The notes below the pieces were generated by a model. The model searched no databases. It had not been told where the DNA came from and saw nothing but the letters and a program-made list of their open reading frames with translations. Made by a program: the position numbers and the translations under genes. This document shows positions 1-12,089 of a stretch of DNA of 64,000 bases, in pieces; positions within the stretch are counted from its first letter, which is position 1; each line of letters begins with the position of its first letter. The DNA is from an uncultured Tateyamaria sp. GTDB lineage: Bacteria > Pseudomonadota > Alphaproteobacteria > Rhodobacterales > Rhodobacteraceae. The stretch lies in NCBI RefSeq assembly GCF_947497045.1, contig NZ_CANMEU010000007.1, forward strand, positions 1 to 64,000, given 5' to 3'.

Positions 1-109
1 CAAGGGTTACGATGAGCGAAAGACACTCCCTTAGCAAAACAATGCTGTCTGTCTCAAAGGCCGTGACGGGTTACAGGATGGGGACGGCGATGCGCTGTCG
101 ATCATCGAC

Positions 110-799
110 GTGGCCTATAGCGGGCCGGGCACGGTGGGTTTCGAAAACGGGGTTGTCAGCTATCTGGCCGGCTTTGATTTCGAGGGTACGGATCAGTTCA
201 CCTACACGGTCAGCGACGGGACAAACACCGATACGGCCACCGTGAGTATCGAGGTCAGCAACGACTTTGACAACTCGCAGGGTGGCGGGCGCGGCACTGA
301 CCTGCTGTTTGGCGGGCGTGGTGATGACCTTCTGTCGGGCGGCAGCGGCAGCGACCTGCTGTTTGGCGGTCGGGGCGATGATTTTGTCTCGGGCGGGCGC
401 GGGCGCGATGTTCTTTTTGGGGGCAGCGGCGCGGACACTATCGACGGCGGCCAGGGCCGCGACACGATCTTTGGCGAGTCGGGTGATGACGTGATCCGGG
501 GCGGGGCAGGGCGCGATGCGCTGTTCGGCGGGCGCGGGTCGGACCGATTCGAGTTTGGAACCGGCGACGGGCGCGACACGATCTACGACTTCGAGGTCTC
601 GCGCGCCACACGCCGGTCCTTTATCGAAGGGGACGAGATCGCGCTGCGGGTCGAGGGGATCGAGAGCTTTGACGATCTGCTTGGCTCGGCTCGTGAAACC
701 AGGGGCGGAGTCCTGTTCGACTTTGGCGACGGAGATCGTTTGTTCCTTGCGGGCACGCAGCTGGCAGCACTGGATGATGACCAGTTCTCGTTCTACTAG
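110..799 (+). CDS. RTX / hemolysin-type calcium-binding repeat protein, C-terminal part; cadherin/Ig-like domain then GGxGxDxL nonapeptides (5' end disrupted or outside the window)
   Basis: Tandem GGRGDDLLSGGSGSDLLFGGRGDD...-type nonapeptides; the preceding QDGDGDALSI...GTDQFTYTVSDG segment resembles RTX-associated Ig/cadherin-like domains; immediately upstream of type I exporter genes. ORF start is a GTG; domain homology begins upstream of it. Confidence 0.8.
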   Translation: MAYSGPGTVGFENGVVSYLAGFDFEGTDQFTYTVSDGTNTDTATVSIEVSNDFDNSQGGGRGTDLLFGGRGDDLLSGGSGSDLLFGGRGDDFVSGGRGRDVLFGGSGADTIDGGQGRDTIFGESGDDVIRGGAGRDALFGGRGSDRFEFGTGDGRDTIYDFEVSRATRRSFIEGDEIALRVEGIESFDDLLGSARETRGGVLFDFGDGDRLFLAGTQLAALDDDQFSFY

Positions 800-805
800 C
801 ATGAC

Positions 806-2542
806 ATGAGCGATCAACGGCTGAACCCACACCTCGACACCCCTTATCGCAACGCCTGGCGGCGCTTGCGCGGCACGATGGTGACCGTGGCGTTGTTCAG
901 CGCCTGCGTGAATATTCTGATGCTGACAGGGCCGATGTTCATGTTGCAGGTCTATGACCGGGTGTTGTCGAGCGGGTCTGTGGCCACGTTGCAGGGGTTG
1001 TTCCTGATCGTGGTCGTACTGTTCATGTTCCTAGGGCTTTACGACTTCCTGCGCACCCGGGCCCTGTCACGGGCTGGGTTGCGGCTTGATCAGGAAGTGG
1101 GGCAGGAAACACATGAGCTTTGGGTCCGCTCCGCCCTCATGCCCGGTGGTGAGACCAGTCGTCCGCTGAATGATCTAGCCGTGGTGCGGGGGTTCCTGCC
1201 AAGCCCTGCGATGCTGGGATTGTTTGATACGCCGTGGATCCCGTTTTACCTTGGCGTCGTGTTCCTGATCCACCCGTGGCTGGGGATGCTGGCCATTGCA
1301 GGGGTGGGGGTGGTCACGGTTGTTGCCCTGCTCAACCAGCTCACCACCAAGGATTACCACGCCCAAGCTATGCGCATGGATGGGGCCGAAAGTCACTTCG
1401 TTGACCAAAGTCGGCGCAACGCCGAGGCCATCGTGCCCCTTGGTATGGCTGGGCGCATCACGGGCCGCTGGAGCGATATGCACCGCGAAGGCCTTGCGGT
1501 TGGGCAAACCGGCAGCGACCGAGCCGAGGGCTATGCAGCGTTTTCCAAATCCTTCCGCCTGCTCTTGCAATCGGCCCTTCTGGGGCTTGGCGGTTATCTG
1601 GCGCTGCAACAGGAGATTTCCGCGGGGATGATCGTGGCCGCCTCGATCATTGCAGGCCGGGCACTTGCGCCGGTTGACGCGGTGATCGGGCAGTGGCGCT
1701 CGATCGTGCGGATGCGCGAGGCGCACAAGCGGCTCAAGGCGCTGTTTGACGGGCAGGCGGCAAAGCGACCGACCGTCGATCTGCCCCCGCCCGAGGGGCA
1801 TTTGCATGTGTCGGGTGTCACGAAATTCGCGCCCATGGCCGAACGGGGCGAGCGGCCCCCCATTCTGGACGAGGTGTCCTTTTATCTCGCACCCGGTGAT
1901 GCGGTTGGGGTGATCGGTCCAAGCGCGTCCGGCAAATCCACTTTGGCGCGTATCCTCGTGGGCGCGTGGGTACCCGATGCAGGCACTGTGCGGCTGGACG
2001 GGGCCACGCTGGACCAATGGGCCGAAACGGCCCTTGGCAAACATATCGGCTATTTGCCCCAGAACCTCGAACTGCTGGCAGGCACCATTCGAGACAACAT
2101 CGCCCGCTTTGATCCGCAAGCCGACGATGGGGCGGTGATCGAGGCGGCCAAGATCGCAGGCGTGCACGACATGGTGCTGCAATTGCCTGACGGGTACGCA
2201 ACCCGGTTATCATACGAAAACCCACCACTGTCGGGTGGCCAATTACAGCGTATCGGGTTGGCGCGGGCCATCTTTGGCATGCCGCGCTACGTGGTGCTGG
2301 ACGAGCCGAACTCGAACCTTGATGCAAGCGGCGATGACGCGCTGTCCCAAGCCATTGTGACATTGCGCGAGGCTGGATCGACCGTGATCGTCATGGCGCA
2401 CCGCTCAAGCGCAATCCACGCAGTCAACAAAGTGCTGGTGCTGCATGCGGGCCGGGTCGCGGAATTCGGGGAAAAGGACAAAATCCTGCAAACTGCCACC
2501 CGTCGCCGTAGCCCGGACACCACCCCGAAGCAGGAAAGCTGA
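806..2542 (+). CDS. Type I secretion system permease/ATPase (PrtD/HlyB-like ABC exporter)
   Basis: Six-TM region followed by an ABC ATPase: Walker A GPSASGKST, signature LSGGQLQR, Walker B YVVLDEPNSNLD. Confidence 0.93.
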   Translation: MSDQRLNPHLDTPYRNAWRRLRGTMVTVALFSACVNILMLTGPMFMLQVYDRVLSSGSVATLQGLFLIVVVLFMFLGLYDFLRTRALSRAGLRLDQEVGQETHELWVRSALMPGGETSRPLNDLAVVRGFLPSPAMLGLFDTPWIPFYLGVVFLIHPWLGMLAIAGVGVVTVVALLNQLTTKDYHAQAMRMDGAESHFVDQSRRNAEAIVPLGMAGRITGRWSDMHREGLAVGQTGSDRAEGYAAFSKSFRLLLQSALLGLGGYLALQQEISAGMIVAASIIAGRALAPVDAVIGQWRSIVRMREAHKRLKALFDGQAAKRPTVDLPPPEGHLHVSGVTKFAPMAERGERPPILDEVSFYLAPGDAVGVIGPSASGKSTLARILVGAWVPDAGTVRLDGATLDQWAETALGKHIGYLPQNLELLAGTIRDNIARFDPQADDGAVIEAAKIAGVHDMVLQLPDGYATRLSYENPPLSGGQLQRIGLARAIFGMPRYVVLDEPNSNLDASGDDALSQAIVTLREAGSTVIVMAHRSSAIHAVNKVLVLHAGRVAEFGEKDKILQTATRRRSPDTTPKQES

Positions 2543-2547
2543 GCCAC

Positions 2548-3858
2548 ATGCCCGAACCTCAAGCCCCTTTCACCTTGCGCACCAGCGGACGGGCCACAGC
2601 CCTGTTCGGGTTGACCGCATTCGCTGGACTGCTGGGGGTCGCAGGCTTTTGGGCTGGCGCAACAGAGATCAGCGGTGCCGTCATCGGCAGTGGGCAGGTC
2701 GAGGTCGTGGGCAAGCCGAAATCGGTGCAACATCTGGATGGCGGGCTAATCGACACGATTTATGTGGCAGACGGGGATGCCGTGCAACAGGGGGACGTGT
2801 TGCTGATGCTCGATGACACGTTGCTGCGTGCCAATATCGAAATCTACAAGACCCGCCTGTCCGAAGGGATCGCACAGCGCGACCGGCTGATCGCCGAACA
2901 GGCCGGGATGCCGCAGATCGATTTTGAAACGCCCGACCCGATGATCGAGGGCATCGACTTTGATGTGCACCGCACCGGGCAGGAACAGGTCTTTGACGCC
3001 CGGGTGATGCTTGAAAAAGGGCGCAAGGAACAATTGCGGGAAAAGGTGCGGCAATTCGAAAACCAGATCGCCGGTGTACGTGCACTGATCGAGGCCAAGG
3101 ACCAGCAACTCGCGCTGGTAGAGGACGAGCTGGGCGTGGTCCAGACGCTGATGGACAAGGGACTTGCGCGCGCTGGACAACTGCTGGCCCTGCAACGCAA
3201 CAAGGCCGATTTGCTGGGGCAGGTGGCCGAACACCGGTCCGAACTGGCGCGCATCCAGAACTCGATCCGCGACACCGAGCTTGAGATGTTGCAGGGCGAG
3301 CGCCGCTCAAAGGAAGAGGTCGTGACCGAATTGCGCGACGTCAAAACCTCAGTTCAAGAGCTGCGCCAGCAAATCACGTCGACCCAGAAACAGCTGGATC
3401 GTATTCGCATCATCGCCCCCAATTCGGGCCGTATCCACGAAATGCAGGTGACGACCATCGGCGGCGTGGTCCCGCCCGGCGGCACAATCCTGCAGATCAT
3501 CCCTTCTGATCTGGGCCTCACCTTCCGAGCCCGCATCGCGCCGGTTTCCATTGATCAGGTGTTTGTCGGGCAAGAGGCCACGATGCGCTTTCCTGCCTTC
3601 AATCAGCGCACGACACCCGAACTTTATGGGCATGTCAGCAACGTGGCCGCCAATACGTCGGTCGATGAGGTCACCGGCGCAAGCTATTATCAGGTTACCC
3701 TTGCCCTCGACTCCGCCCAGATCGCCCGGCTTGGCGATGTCGCGCTGGTGCCGGGCATGCCGATCGAGGCGTTCATCAAGACGGATGACCGCACCGTGAT
3801 GAGTTACCTGACCAAACCCCTGACGGAACAGTTGAATCGGGCTTTCCGCGAGGAATAG
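2548..3858 (+). CDS. HlyD-family type I secretion periplasmic adaptor subunit
   Basis: Single N-terminal TM, long coiled coil, C-terminal IAPNSGRIHEMQVTTIGGVVPPGGTILQIIP motif; 5 nt after the ABC gene. Confidence 0.93.
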   Translation: MPEPQAPFTLRTSGRATALFGLTAFAGLLGVAGFWAGATEISGAVIGSGQVEVVGKPKSVQHLDGGLIDTIYVADGDAVQQGDVLLMLDDTLLRANIEIYKTRLSEGIAQRDRLIAEQAGMPQIDFETPDPMIEGIDFDVHRTGQEQVFDARVMLEKGRKEQLREKVRQFENQIAGVRALIEAKDQQLALVEDELGVVQTLMDKGLARAGQLLALQRNKADLLGQVAEHRSELARIQNSIRDTELEMLQGERRSKEEVVTELRDVKTSVQELRQQITSTQKQLDRIRIIAPNSGRIHEMQVTTIGGVVPPGGTILQIIPSDLGLTFRARIAPVSIDQVFVGQEATMRFPAFNQRTTPELYGHVSNVAANTSVDEVTGASYYQVTLALDSAQIARLGDVALVPGMPIEAFIKTDDRTVMSYLTKPLTEQLNRAFREE

Positions 3859-4200
3859 GGGCCCCATACTGACTGGGGACATGACTTCAACTTATTATAT
3901 ACAAATTGACCTAGCATCCTGAAATCAGGCCAGTGCGCTTGACCTGTTCCCCTTAGGGTCCGCTAATTTAGGTTAGCCCTGTTCAGGTTTTGGCACTTAT
4001 GTGATCGCTATCGGTGTCTTGGTTCCAACTGTCCGCTCACGTTCGCCTGGTCCACGAATGAGCTGTTCGTTGCTAAAGCGGCTTCTCTTAGTCGCCTGGC
4101 TCCTCAGTTGGAGAACAGCCGGACCGCAAATAGATGGTTTTGACGGAGCCGATTATCATCAACGCTGATGAGTAAGACGAGACATGGCTACCCCTCAACC

Positions 4201-4747
4201 TGTAACAAGGGTACATGCGCCAATCGCAAACTCATCGGGCGCGACAATGCCGAGACCCGGGATCCTGTCTGGTTTCATGCCCAAACTGATGCACCCTGAC
4301 ATGGTGGCGGAGTTTATCGAAGAGTACCACCGCGAGCGGAAAGGTTTGGAGCGAGAAGTGATGTCAGATCGAACGGTCTTGGAGGCGGGTCAAAAAAAGG
4401 TGACCCAACAAATCGAACAGATCGTGACGGCCATCACCGAAGTGATGTTCAACAGTTGGATGAAAACAAAATGGATGATCTGGAAGCGCGCAAAGCTGAG
4501 TCGTAGGGAGGGCCGGCAGCCCATCCTACCGACGACCCTGTTGTCCTGCATCCGGCGCTGGCCGCAATCTATCGAGCCAACATTGGCACCCTTGTCGAGC
4601 ATTTGAACGGCAGGGCCACCTCCGATGAAGCTTTAGAGCTCGTCCGGCGGCTGGTATCGGGGGTGCGACCGCATCCTATTGGTGGAGCACAGGGCGGACA
4701 TACTATTGAACTGTATGGGAATTGGCCGCGATCCCAGAGTTGCCCGC
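4201..4747 (+). pseudogene. Decayed large serine recombinase (zinc-ribbon and C-terminal coiled-coil part), several frameshifts and an internal stop
   Basis: Stitching frames gives CNKGTCANRKLIGRDNAETR / ILSGFMPKLMHPDMVAEFIEEYHRERKGLEREVMSDRTVLEAGQKKVTQQIEQIVTAITE / MDDLEARKAE* / AAHPTDDPVVLHPALAAIYRANIGTLVEHLNGRATSDEALELVRRLVSGVRPHP..., matching the recombinase zinc beta-ribbon/coiled-coil pattern. Confidence 0.75.
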
Positions 4748-4794
4748 CCGTAAAACGACGAACCCCGCCGTTTTACGGGCGGGGTGTCGGTTTT

Positions 4795-4795
<1 letters not shown>
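4743..4795. terminator. Hairpin/terminator region between the recombinase remnant and tRNA-fMet; two alternative hairpins
   Basis: CCCGCCCGTAAAACG (4743-4757) pairs with CGTTTTACGGGCGGG (4769-4783); alternatively ACCCCGCC (4762-4769) pairs with GGCGGGGT (4778-4785), followed by GTCGGTTTTT on +. Confidence 0.65.
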
Positions 4796-4871
<76 letters not shown>

Positions 4872-4994
4872 CCAGTTGGTGGGGTGCGTGTAGTCCGAGT
4901 CGGAGGGGACTGCAAGGGGATCAAATCGCTTTGCACCGCGAAAATGACATTCTTTGTGACCGAGGTGCCTGCCGCGGGCCAAACACATAATCCC

Positions 4995-5888
4995 TCAGGC
5001 TCGTGTTTTGCGCACAACCTCGGCGATGTCGCGCAGGGCGTCGCCCATCGGGTTCGCCTTGCGCCAGATCAGCCCGATGGTGCGCGTCGGGGCAGGTGCC
5101 GTGAAACGAGACACATGGACAGCTGTCGCACGTGTTTCGACCCCAATAGCCATTTCGGGGATCAAAGTCGCGCCGATCCCGGCACCCACCATCTGCACCA
5201 GTGTCGACAGGGAACTGCCATCAAGCCCGTCGCGCGGTCGCGTTGCGTTTATGTTGCAAAACGACAGCGCCTGATCGCGAAAACAGTGGCCTTCCTCCAG
5301 CAACAACAGGCGCATATCGTTCAGCGCCTCTGTGCTGAGTGGCTCGGGTGGGTCGGGCGCATCGCTGCGGACCAGCACCATTTCTTCGGTAAAAAGCGGC
5401 ACTTCGATCAGGCTTGGTTCATCAATGGGCAAGGCGACGATGGCGGCATCAAGGCGGCTGTCCATCAGTTCCTCAAGCAGGCGAGGTGTGATGGTTTCGC
5501 GCACGTCAATATCCATCTCGGGAAAGCACGCGGTCAGATTGCCGATCAATTTGGGCAGCATATATGGTGCGATGGTGGGAATGACACCAAGGCGCAACCG
5601 TTCGAGCAAGCCGCCGCGCACTGCCTTGGCCCACTCGCCCATCTGCTGCACCTGATCCAATACAACGCGGGCGCGTGCCGCAAACGCAACCCCGGAGGGC
5701 GTCAAGCGCACCTGTTTGGGGGTCCGCTCAAAGAGTTGCAGGCCGAGTGTGTCCTCCAATTCCTTGATCTGTACAGACAAAGCGGGCTGAGAGATGGCAC
5801 AGCTGTCTGCCGCGCGTCCGAAATGCGCCTCGCGGGCAAGGGCTTCGAAATAGCGGAGTTGGCGCAGGGTGATATTTTTCATAGTCAT
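4995..5888 (-). CDS. oxyR: LysR-type hydrogen peroxide-responsive regulator OxyR
   Basis: LysR HTH (ITLRQLRYFEALAREAHFGRAADSCAISQPALSVQIKELE); redox pair motif GHCFRDQALSFC with OxyR spacing (C199/C208-like); divergent from katG. Confidence 0.92.
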   Translation of the reverse strand: MTMKNITLRQLRYFEALAREAHFGRAADSCAISQPALSVQIKELEDTLGLQLFERTPKQVRLTPSGVAFAARARVVLDQVQQMGEWAKAVRGGLLERLRLGVIPTIAPYMLPKLIGNLTACFPEMDIDVRETITPRLLEELMDSRLDAAIVALPIDEPSLIEVPLFTEEMVLVRSDAPDPPEPLSTEALNDMRLLLLEEGHCFRDQALSFCNINATRPRDGLDGSSLSTLVQMVGAGIGATLIPEMAIGVETRATAVHVSRFTAPAPTRTIGLIWRKANPMGDALRDIAEVVRKTRA

Positions 5889-5911
5889 CGGTTATCACAG
5901 CAATCAGAAAA

Positions 5912-5936
5912 TATAACTTAATCTTATTAAGTGATA
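5912..5936. promoter_or_regulatory. Dyad-symmetric candidate LysR/OxyR operator in the oxyR-katG intergenic region
   Basis: TAT-N-ACTTAAT-ctt-ATTAAGT-N-ATA; the 7-bp arms are perfect. Confidence 0.5.
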
Positions 5937-6076
5937 TTGATAGGATTTGCGCAATGTCAAAACAGCATAGCAAGAATTGAATAGAATCGCATGTGTTTTG
6001 GCGCGCATAAGATAAATGCAATGCAAGGCTAGAACGATTCCAATCTGGACTTAGCTTCAGCGCAGACAACCAATGA

Positions 6077-8293
<2,217 letters not shown>

Positions 8294-8311
8294 GCCTGAC
8301 ACGACAAGATG

Positions 8312-8346
8312 AAAAGGCGCGGGGCATCACACCCCGCGCCTTTTTT
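8312..8346 (+). terminator. Rho-independent terminator after katG
   Basis: AAAAGGCGCGGGG-catcaca-CCCCGCGCCTTTTTT. Confidence 0.9.
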
Positions 8347-8351
8347 CATGC

Positions 8352-8954
8352 TCAAACGTCGAAAAAGATCGTCTCGTTCGGCCCTTGCAGGTGGATATCG
8401 AACTGAAATTCGTGGGGGGTCGTTTCCCGCGCGACAAGCGTTGGAAGCCGGTTTTGATGTTCGATCCGCGTCAGCCACGGATCCTGTGCCAGCCTTGGAT
8501 CATCCGGGAAATACATCCGCGTTTGCAAGCCGATATTGATGCCGCGCGCTACCAGCCAGATCGAGATATGAGGGGCCATCATGCGCCCGTCAGGGAACGG
8601 CACCGCGCCGGGACGGATCGTGTGCATCGACCATTGCCCCGTCTCTGTATCGCAGGCCACGCGACCCCATCCGGTGAAATTCGGGTCGGCCCCATCGCGG
8701 CCCGCATAAAGGCCATGCGTATCCGCCTGCCACAGCTCGATCATCGCATCACGCAGCGGCGTGCCGGTTCCGTCAAACACAGTGCCGGTGATGGTGATCC
8801 GCTCGCCTCTGGTTTCGCCATTGACCATGGTCGCACCCAGGTCGGCGTCATACACCCCTGTTATCCCTGCAAAATTCGGAACGCACCCGATGTGGACATA
8901 GGGCCCCGCAGTCTGTGAGGGGCTTTCGTTGAGGTGGGTCAGGCGTTGCATCAA
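8352..8954 (-). CDS. pcaG: Protocatechuate 3,4-dioxygenase alpha subunit
   Basis: Intradiol dioxygenase fold ([29 protein letters not shown]); adjacent to the beta subunit. Confidence 0.93.
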   Translation of the reverse strand: MMQRLTHLNESPSQTAGPYVHIGCVPNFAGITGVYDADLGATMVNGETRGERITITGTVFDGTGTPLRDAMIELWQADTHGLYAGRDGADPNFTGWGRVACDTETGQWSMHTIRPGAVPFPDGRMMAPHISIWLVARGINIGLQTRMYFPDDPRLAQDPWLTRIEHQNRLPTLVARETTPHEFQFDIHLQGPNETIFFDV

Positions 8955-9676
8955 CTCCCCTCCATCCGGTTTTCGAACACGGTTGACCGCCGTCCGCGCA
9001 GCACGATGTCGAACCTGTAGGCGCGCGCATCCATTGGCACGGTGTTGTTCATATCAAGCGGCGCGATCAATTGGCTGACGGCGTCGGGGTCGGTGATCGT
9101 GCGCACAATCGGGCATAGCGGGATCAACGGATCGCCCTCGAAATACATCTGGGTGATCAACCGTTGACCAAAGCTGCGGCCAAAGACGGAAAAGTGGATA
9201 TGGGCGGGGCGCCAATCATTCACCCCGTTCGGCCAAGGGTAAGCGCCGGGCTTGATCGTGCGAAAGCTGTAGCCGCCCTGATCATCGGTGATGGTGCGCC
9301 CGCAGCCGCCAAAGTTGGGGTCAAGTGCGGCGATATAGCCTTCCTTGGCGTGGCGATAGCGCCCCCCGGCATTGGCCTGCCACACCTCGATCAACGCGCC
9401 GGGCACGCCGCGTCCGTTTTCATCCAGAACCCGGCCGTGCACGATGATGCGCTGCCCAATTGCCATCTCCCCGGCAGCGGCATAATTCACGATCAGGTCA
9501 TTGTCGTTTGTCCCGAGAATGTCGTGACCAAAGACGGGTCCCGTTTCTTCGGACAGGGTGGTTGGCATCGACAGCAGCGCCTTTTGCGGGGACCGCACCA
9601 CGCTCGTCTTGTACTCGGGCGTCAGCGCCTTGGGGTGACGATCGCGGTTGCGGTGAAACAGGGGGCCGTTGCTCAT
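8951..9676 (-). CDS. pcaH: Protocatechuate 3,4-dioxygenase beta subunit
   Basis: [33 protein letters not shown] and [10 protein letters not shown] motifs; 4-nt overlaps with neighbours. Confidence 0.94.
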   Translation of the reverse strand: MSNGPLFHRNRDRHPKALTPEYKTSVVRSPQKALLSMPTTLSEETGPVFGHDILGTNDNDLIVNYAAAGEMAIGQRIIVHGRVLDENGRGVPGALIEVWQANAGGRYRHAKEGYIAALDPNFGGCGRTITDDQGGYSFRTIKPGAYPWPNGVNDWRPAHIHFSVFGRSFGQRLITQMYFEGDPLIPLCPIVRTITDPDAVSQLIAPLDMNNTVPMDARAYRFDIVLRGRRSTVFENRMEGS

Positions 9677-10053
9677 GCCTCGGCCTCCATCTCGGCAAAG
9701 GTCTGTTTGGCGAGTTTGAGCGCATGATTGGCGCGGGGCACGCCTGCATAGATTGCCACGTGCTGAAAGGCTTCGGCGACGTCCTGTGGGGATGCTCCGG
9801 TCCGGGCACAGGCGCGGATGTGCATGGGGATTTCGTCGAAATTGCCCGTCGCAGCGAGCAATGCCAGCGTCAGCATCGAGCGCTCACGCAACGAAATCGC
9901 ATCGCTGGCCCAGACCGTACCCCACGCGCCCTCGGTAATGAGGTCCTGAAAGGGAGCGTCAAACGGCGTTTTCGCAGCCTCGGCGCGGTCCACATGTGCG
10001 TCCCCCAAAACGGTGCGGCGCACGGCCATCCCCTTTGATTGTCTGTCGCTCAT
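9673..10053 (-). CDS. pcaC: 4-carboxymuconolactone decarboxylase (start probably internal to the longer ORF 9673..10119)
   Basis: CMD fold ([58 protein letters not shown]). Confidence 0.88.
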   Translation of the reverse strand: MSDRQSKGMAVRRTVLGDAHVDRAEAAKTPFDAPFQDLITEGAWGTVWASDAISLRERSMLTLALLAATGNFDEIPMHIRACARTGASPQDVAEAFQHVAIYAGVPRANHALKLAKQTFAEMEAEA

Positions 10054-10172
10054 CGCGCGCCCCTTGCTTTTTGCCCGTATTAGCATGGGTGCACAGGCTT
10101 TGTCGCCTTGACTTTCCACCCCCTGCCCGGTGTATCTGCGCCGATCTTGACACGCCCGAAGGGACCAATCCG

Positions 10173-11954
10173 ATGCATGCTTACCGCTCTCATTCTTGTG
10201 CCGCGCTGACCTCGGCAGACGTGGGTGATACTGTGCGCCTGTCGGGCTGGGTGCACCGGGTGCGCGACCATGGCGGCGTGCTGTTCATCGACCTGCGCGA
10301 CCACTACGGGATCACGCAAGTGCTGTGCGACCCCGACAGCCCGGTGTTCGCCGAGGTCGAGAAGGTGCGCAGTGAGTGGTGTATTCGCATTGACGGTACG
10401 GTGAAGGCGCGCGATGCGTCCCTTGTGAACGCGAAAATCCCGACGGGCGAAATTGAGGTGTTCGTGCGCGATCTTGAGGTGCTGGGCACTTCGGCGGAAT
10501 TGCCGCTGATGGTGTTCGGCGATCAGGAATATCCCGAAGAAACGCGGCTGAGCTATCGCTATCTCGATCTGCGTCGTGAAAAGATGCAGGACAACATGAA
10601 GATGCGCAGCGACGTGGTCGCCTCGATCCGCAAGCGCATGTGGGATCGCGATTTCCGCGAATATCAGACGCCGATCATCACGGCCTCGTCCCCCGAAGGC
10701 GCGCGCGATTTCCTTGTGCCGTCGCGTCTGCATCCGGGCAAGTTCTATGCGCTGCCGCAGGCCCCGCAACAGTTCAAACAGCTGTTGATGGTGTCGGGGT
10801 TCGACAAGTATTTCCAGATCGCGCCTTGTTTCCGCGATGAAGACCCGCGTGCCGACCGTTCGCCCACCGATTTCTACCAACTCGACCTCGAGATGTCGTT
10901 TGTCACGCAACAGGACGTGTTCGACACGATTGCACCCGTTCTGGCGGGCGTGTTCGAGGAATTTGGGGGCGGCAAAAACGTCGACGCACCCGAGACATGG
11001 GAGCAGATCAGCTACCGTGATGCGGCCCTGTGGTATGGCTCTGACAAGCCCGACCTGCGCAACCCGATCAAGATGCAGGTGGTGTCCGATCACTTTGCAG
11101 GGTCTGGTTTTGCGATCTTTGCCAAGCTGCTGGAACAGGACGGCACCGAAATTCGCGCGATCCCCGCACCGGGTGGCGGGTCGCGCAAGTTCTGTGACCG
11201 GATGAACGCCTATGCGCAGAAAGAAGGGTTGCCCGGTATGGGTTATATCTTCTGGCGTGATCAGGGCGAAGGGATGGAAGCGGCAGGCCCGCTTGCCAAG
11301 AATATCGGCCCCGAGCGGACCGAAGCGATCCGCCAGCAACTTGGTCTGGGCGTGGGCGATGCCGCGTTCTTCCTTGGCGGCAAACCCAAGACGTTCGAGG
11401 CCATAGCGGGCCGTGCGCGCAATGTGATTGGCGAAGAATTGAAGCTGGTTGATGAAAACCGGTTCGCCTTTGCCTGGATCGTCGATTTCCCGATCTACGA
11501 ACAGGACGCGGAAACCGGCAAGATCGACTTTGAACACAACCCGTTCTCGATGCCTCAAGGCGGGATGGAGGCGTTGCAGGGCGATCCGCTCGACGTACTT
11601 GGGTTCCAGTATGATCTGGCCTGCAATGGGTACGAACTGGTGTCGGGCGCGATCCGGAACCACCGACCCGAGATCATGTTCAAGGCGTTCGAGATCGCAG
11701 GTTACGATGAAAGCGAAGTGCGCAAGCGGTTCGGTGGCATGGTCAACGCGTTCCAATACGGCGCGCCACCCCATGGCGGCTGTGCAGCGGGCATCGACCG
11801 GATCGTCATGCTGCTGGCGGGTGAACAGAACATCCGTGAGGTGATCCTGTTCCCCATGAACCAACGCGCCGAAGACCTGATGATGGATGCACCGTCCGAG
11901 CCGACAAGCGATCAGCTGATGGAGCTTGGGCTGCGGATCATTCCGCAGGACTAG
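10173..11954 (+). CDS. aspS: Aspartyl-tRNA synthetase
   Basis: [46 protein letters not shown]; class II motifs [10 protein letters not shown] and [19 protein letters not shown]. Start chosen at ATG 10173 rather than the ORF start 9996. Confidence 0.96.
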   Translation: MHAYRSHSCAALTSADVGDTVRLSGWVHRVRDHGGVLFIDLRDHYGITQVLCDPDSPVFAEVEKVRSEWCIRIDGTVKARDASLVNAKIPTGEIEVFVRDLEVLGTSAELPLMVFGDQEYPEETRLSYRYLDLRREKMQDNMKMRSDVVASIRKRMWDRDFREYQTPIITASSPEGARDFLVPSRLHPGKFYALPQAPQQFKQLLMVSGFDKYFQIAPCFRDEDPRADRSPTDFYQLDLEMSFVTQQDVFDTIAPVLAGVFEEFGGGKNVDAPETWEQISYRDAALWYGSDKPDLRNPIKMQVVSDHFAGSGFAIFAKLLEQDGTEIRAIPAPGGGSRKFCDRMNAYAQKEGLPGMGYIFWRDQGEGMEAAGPLAKNIGPERTEAIRQQLGLGVGDAAFFLGGKPKTFEAIAGRARNVIGEELKLVDENRFAFAWIVDFPIYEQDAETGKIDFEHNPFSMPQGGMEALQGDPLDVLGFQYDLACNGYELVSGAIRNHRPEIMFKAFEIAGYDESEVRKRFGGMVNAFQYGAPPHGGCAAGIDRIVMLLAGEQNIREVILFPMNQRAEDLMMDAPSEPTSDQLMELGLRIIPQD

Positions 11955-11977
11955 GTGAACGGCACTGTATGATGCTT

Positions 11978-12014
11978 CAAGGGCGCGCTTTCATTGATGA
12001 GCGCGCCTTTTGTC
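11978..12014 (+). terminator. Rho-independent terminator after aspS
   Basis: GGCGCGCT-ttcattgatg-AGCGCGCC followed by TTTTG. Confidence 0.75.
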
Positions 12015-12089
12015 GGTGATAAGCAGATCAGCACGATATCCGCATCGAAACCCCTTGGCGTTGCGCGGAACTCCGCCTAACGTCCGGCC

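Noticed and set aside
270-560. Short regular direct repeats that could suggest a CRISPR or satellite
   Set aside because: 27-bp-type periodicity is explained by RTX nonapeptide coding; no spacer structure and no cas genes.
5008-5655. Plus-strand ORFs within oxyR
   Set aside because: Antisense shadows of a well-supported LysR-type gene.
10080-11864. 594-aa ORF on the minus strand
   Set aside because: Antisense shadow of aspS, which has all synthetase motifs; the minus translation is low-complexity His/Arg/Gln-rich with no recognisable domain.
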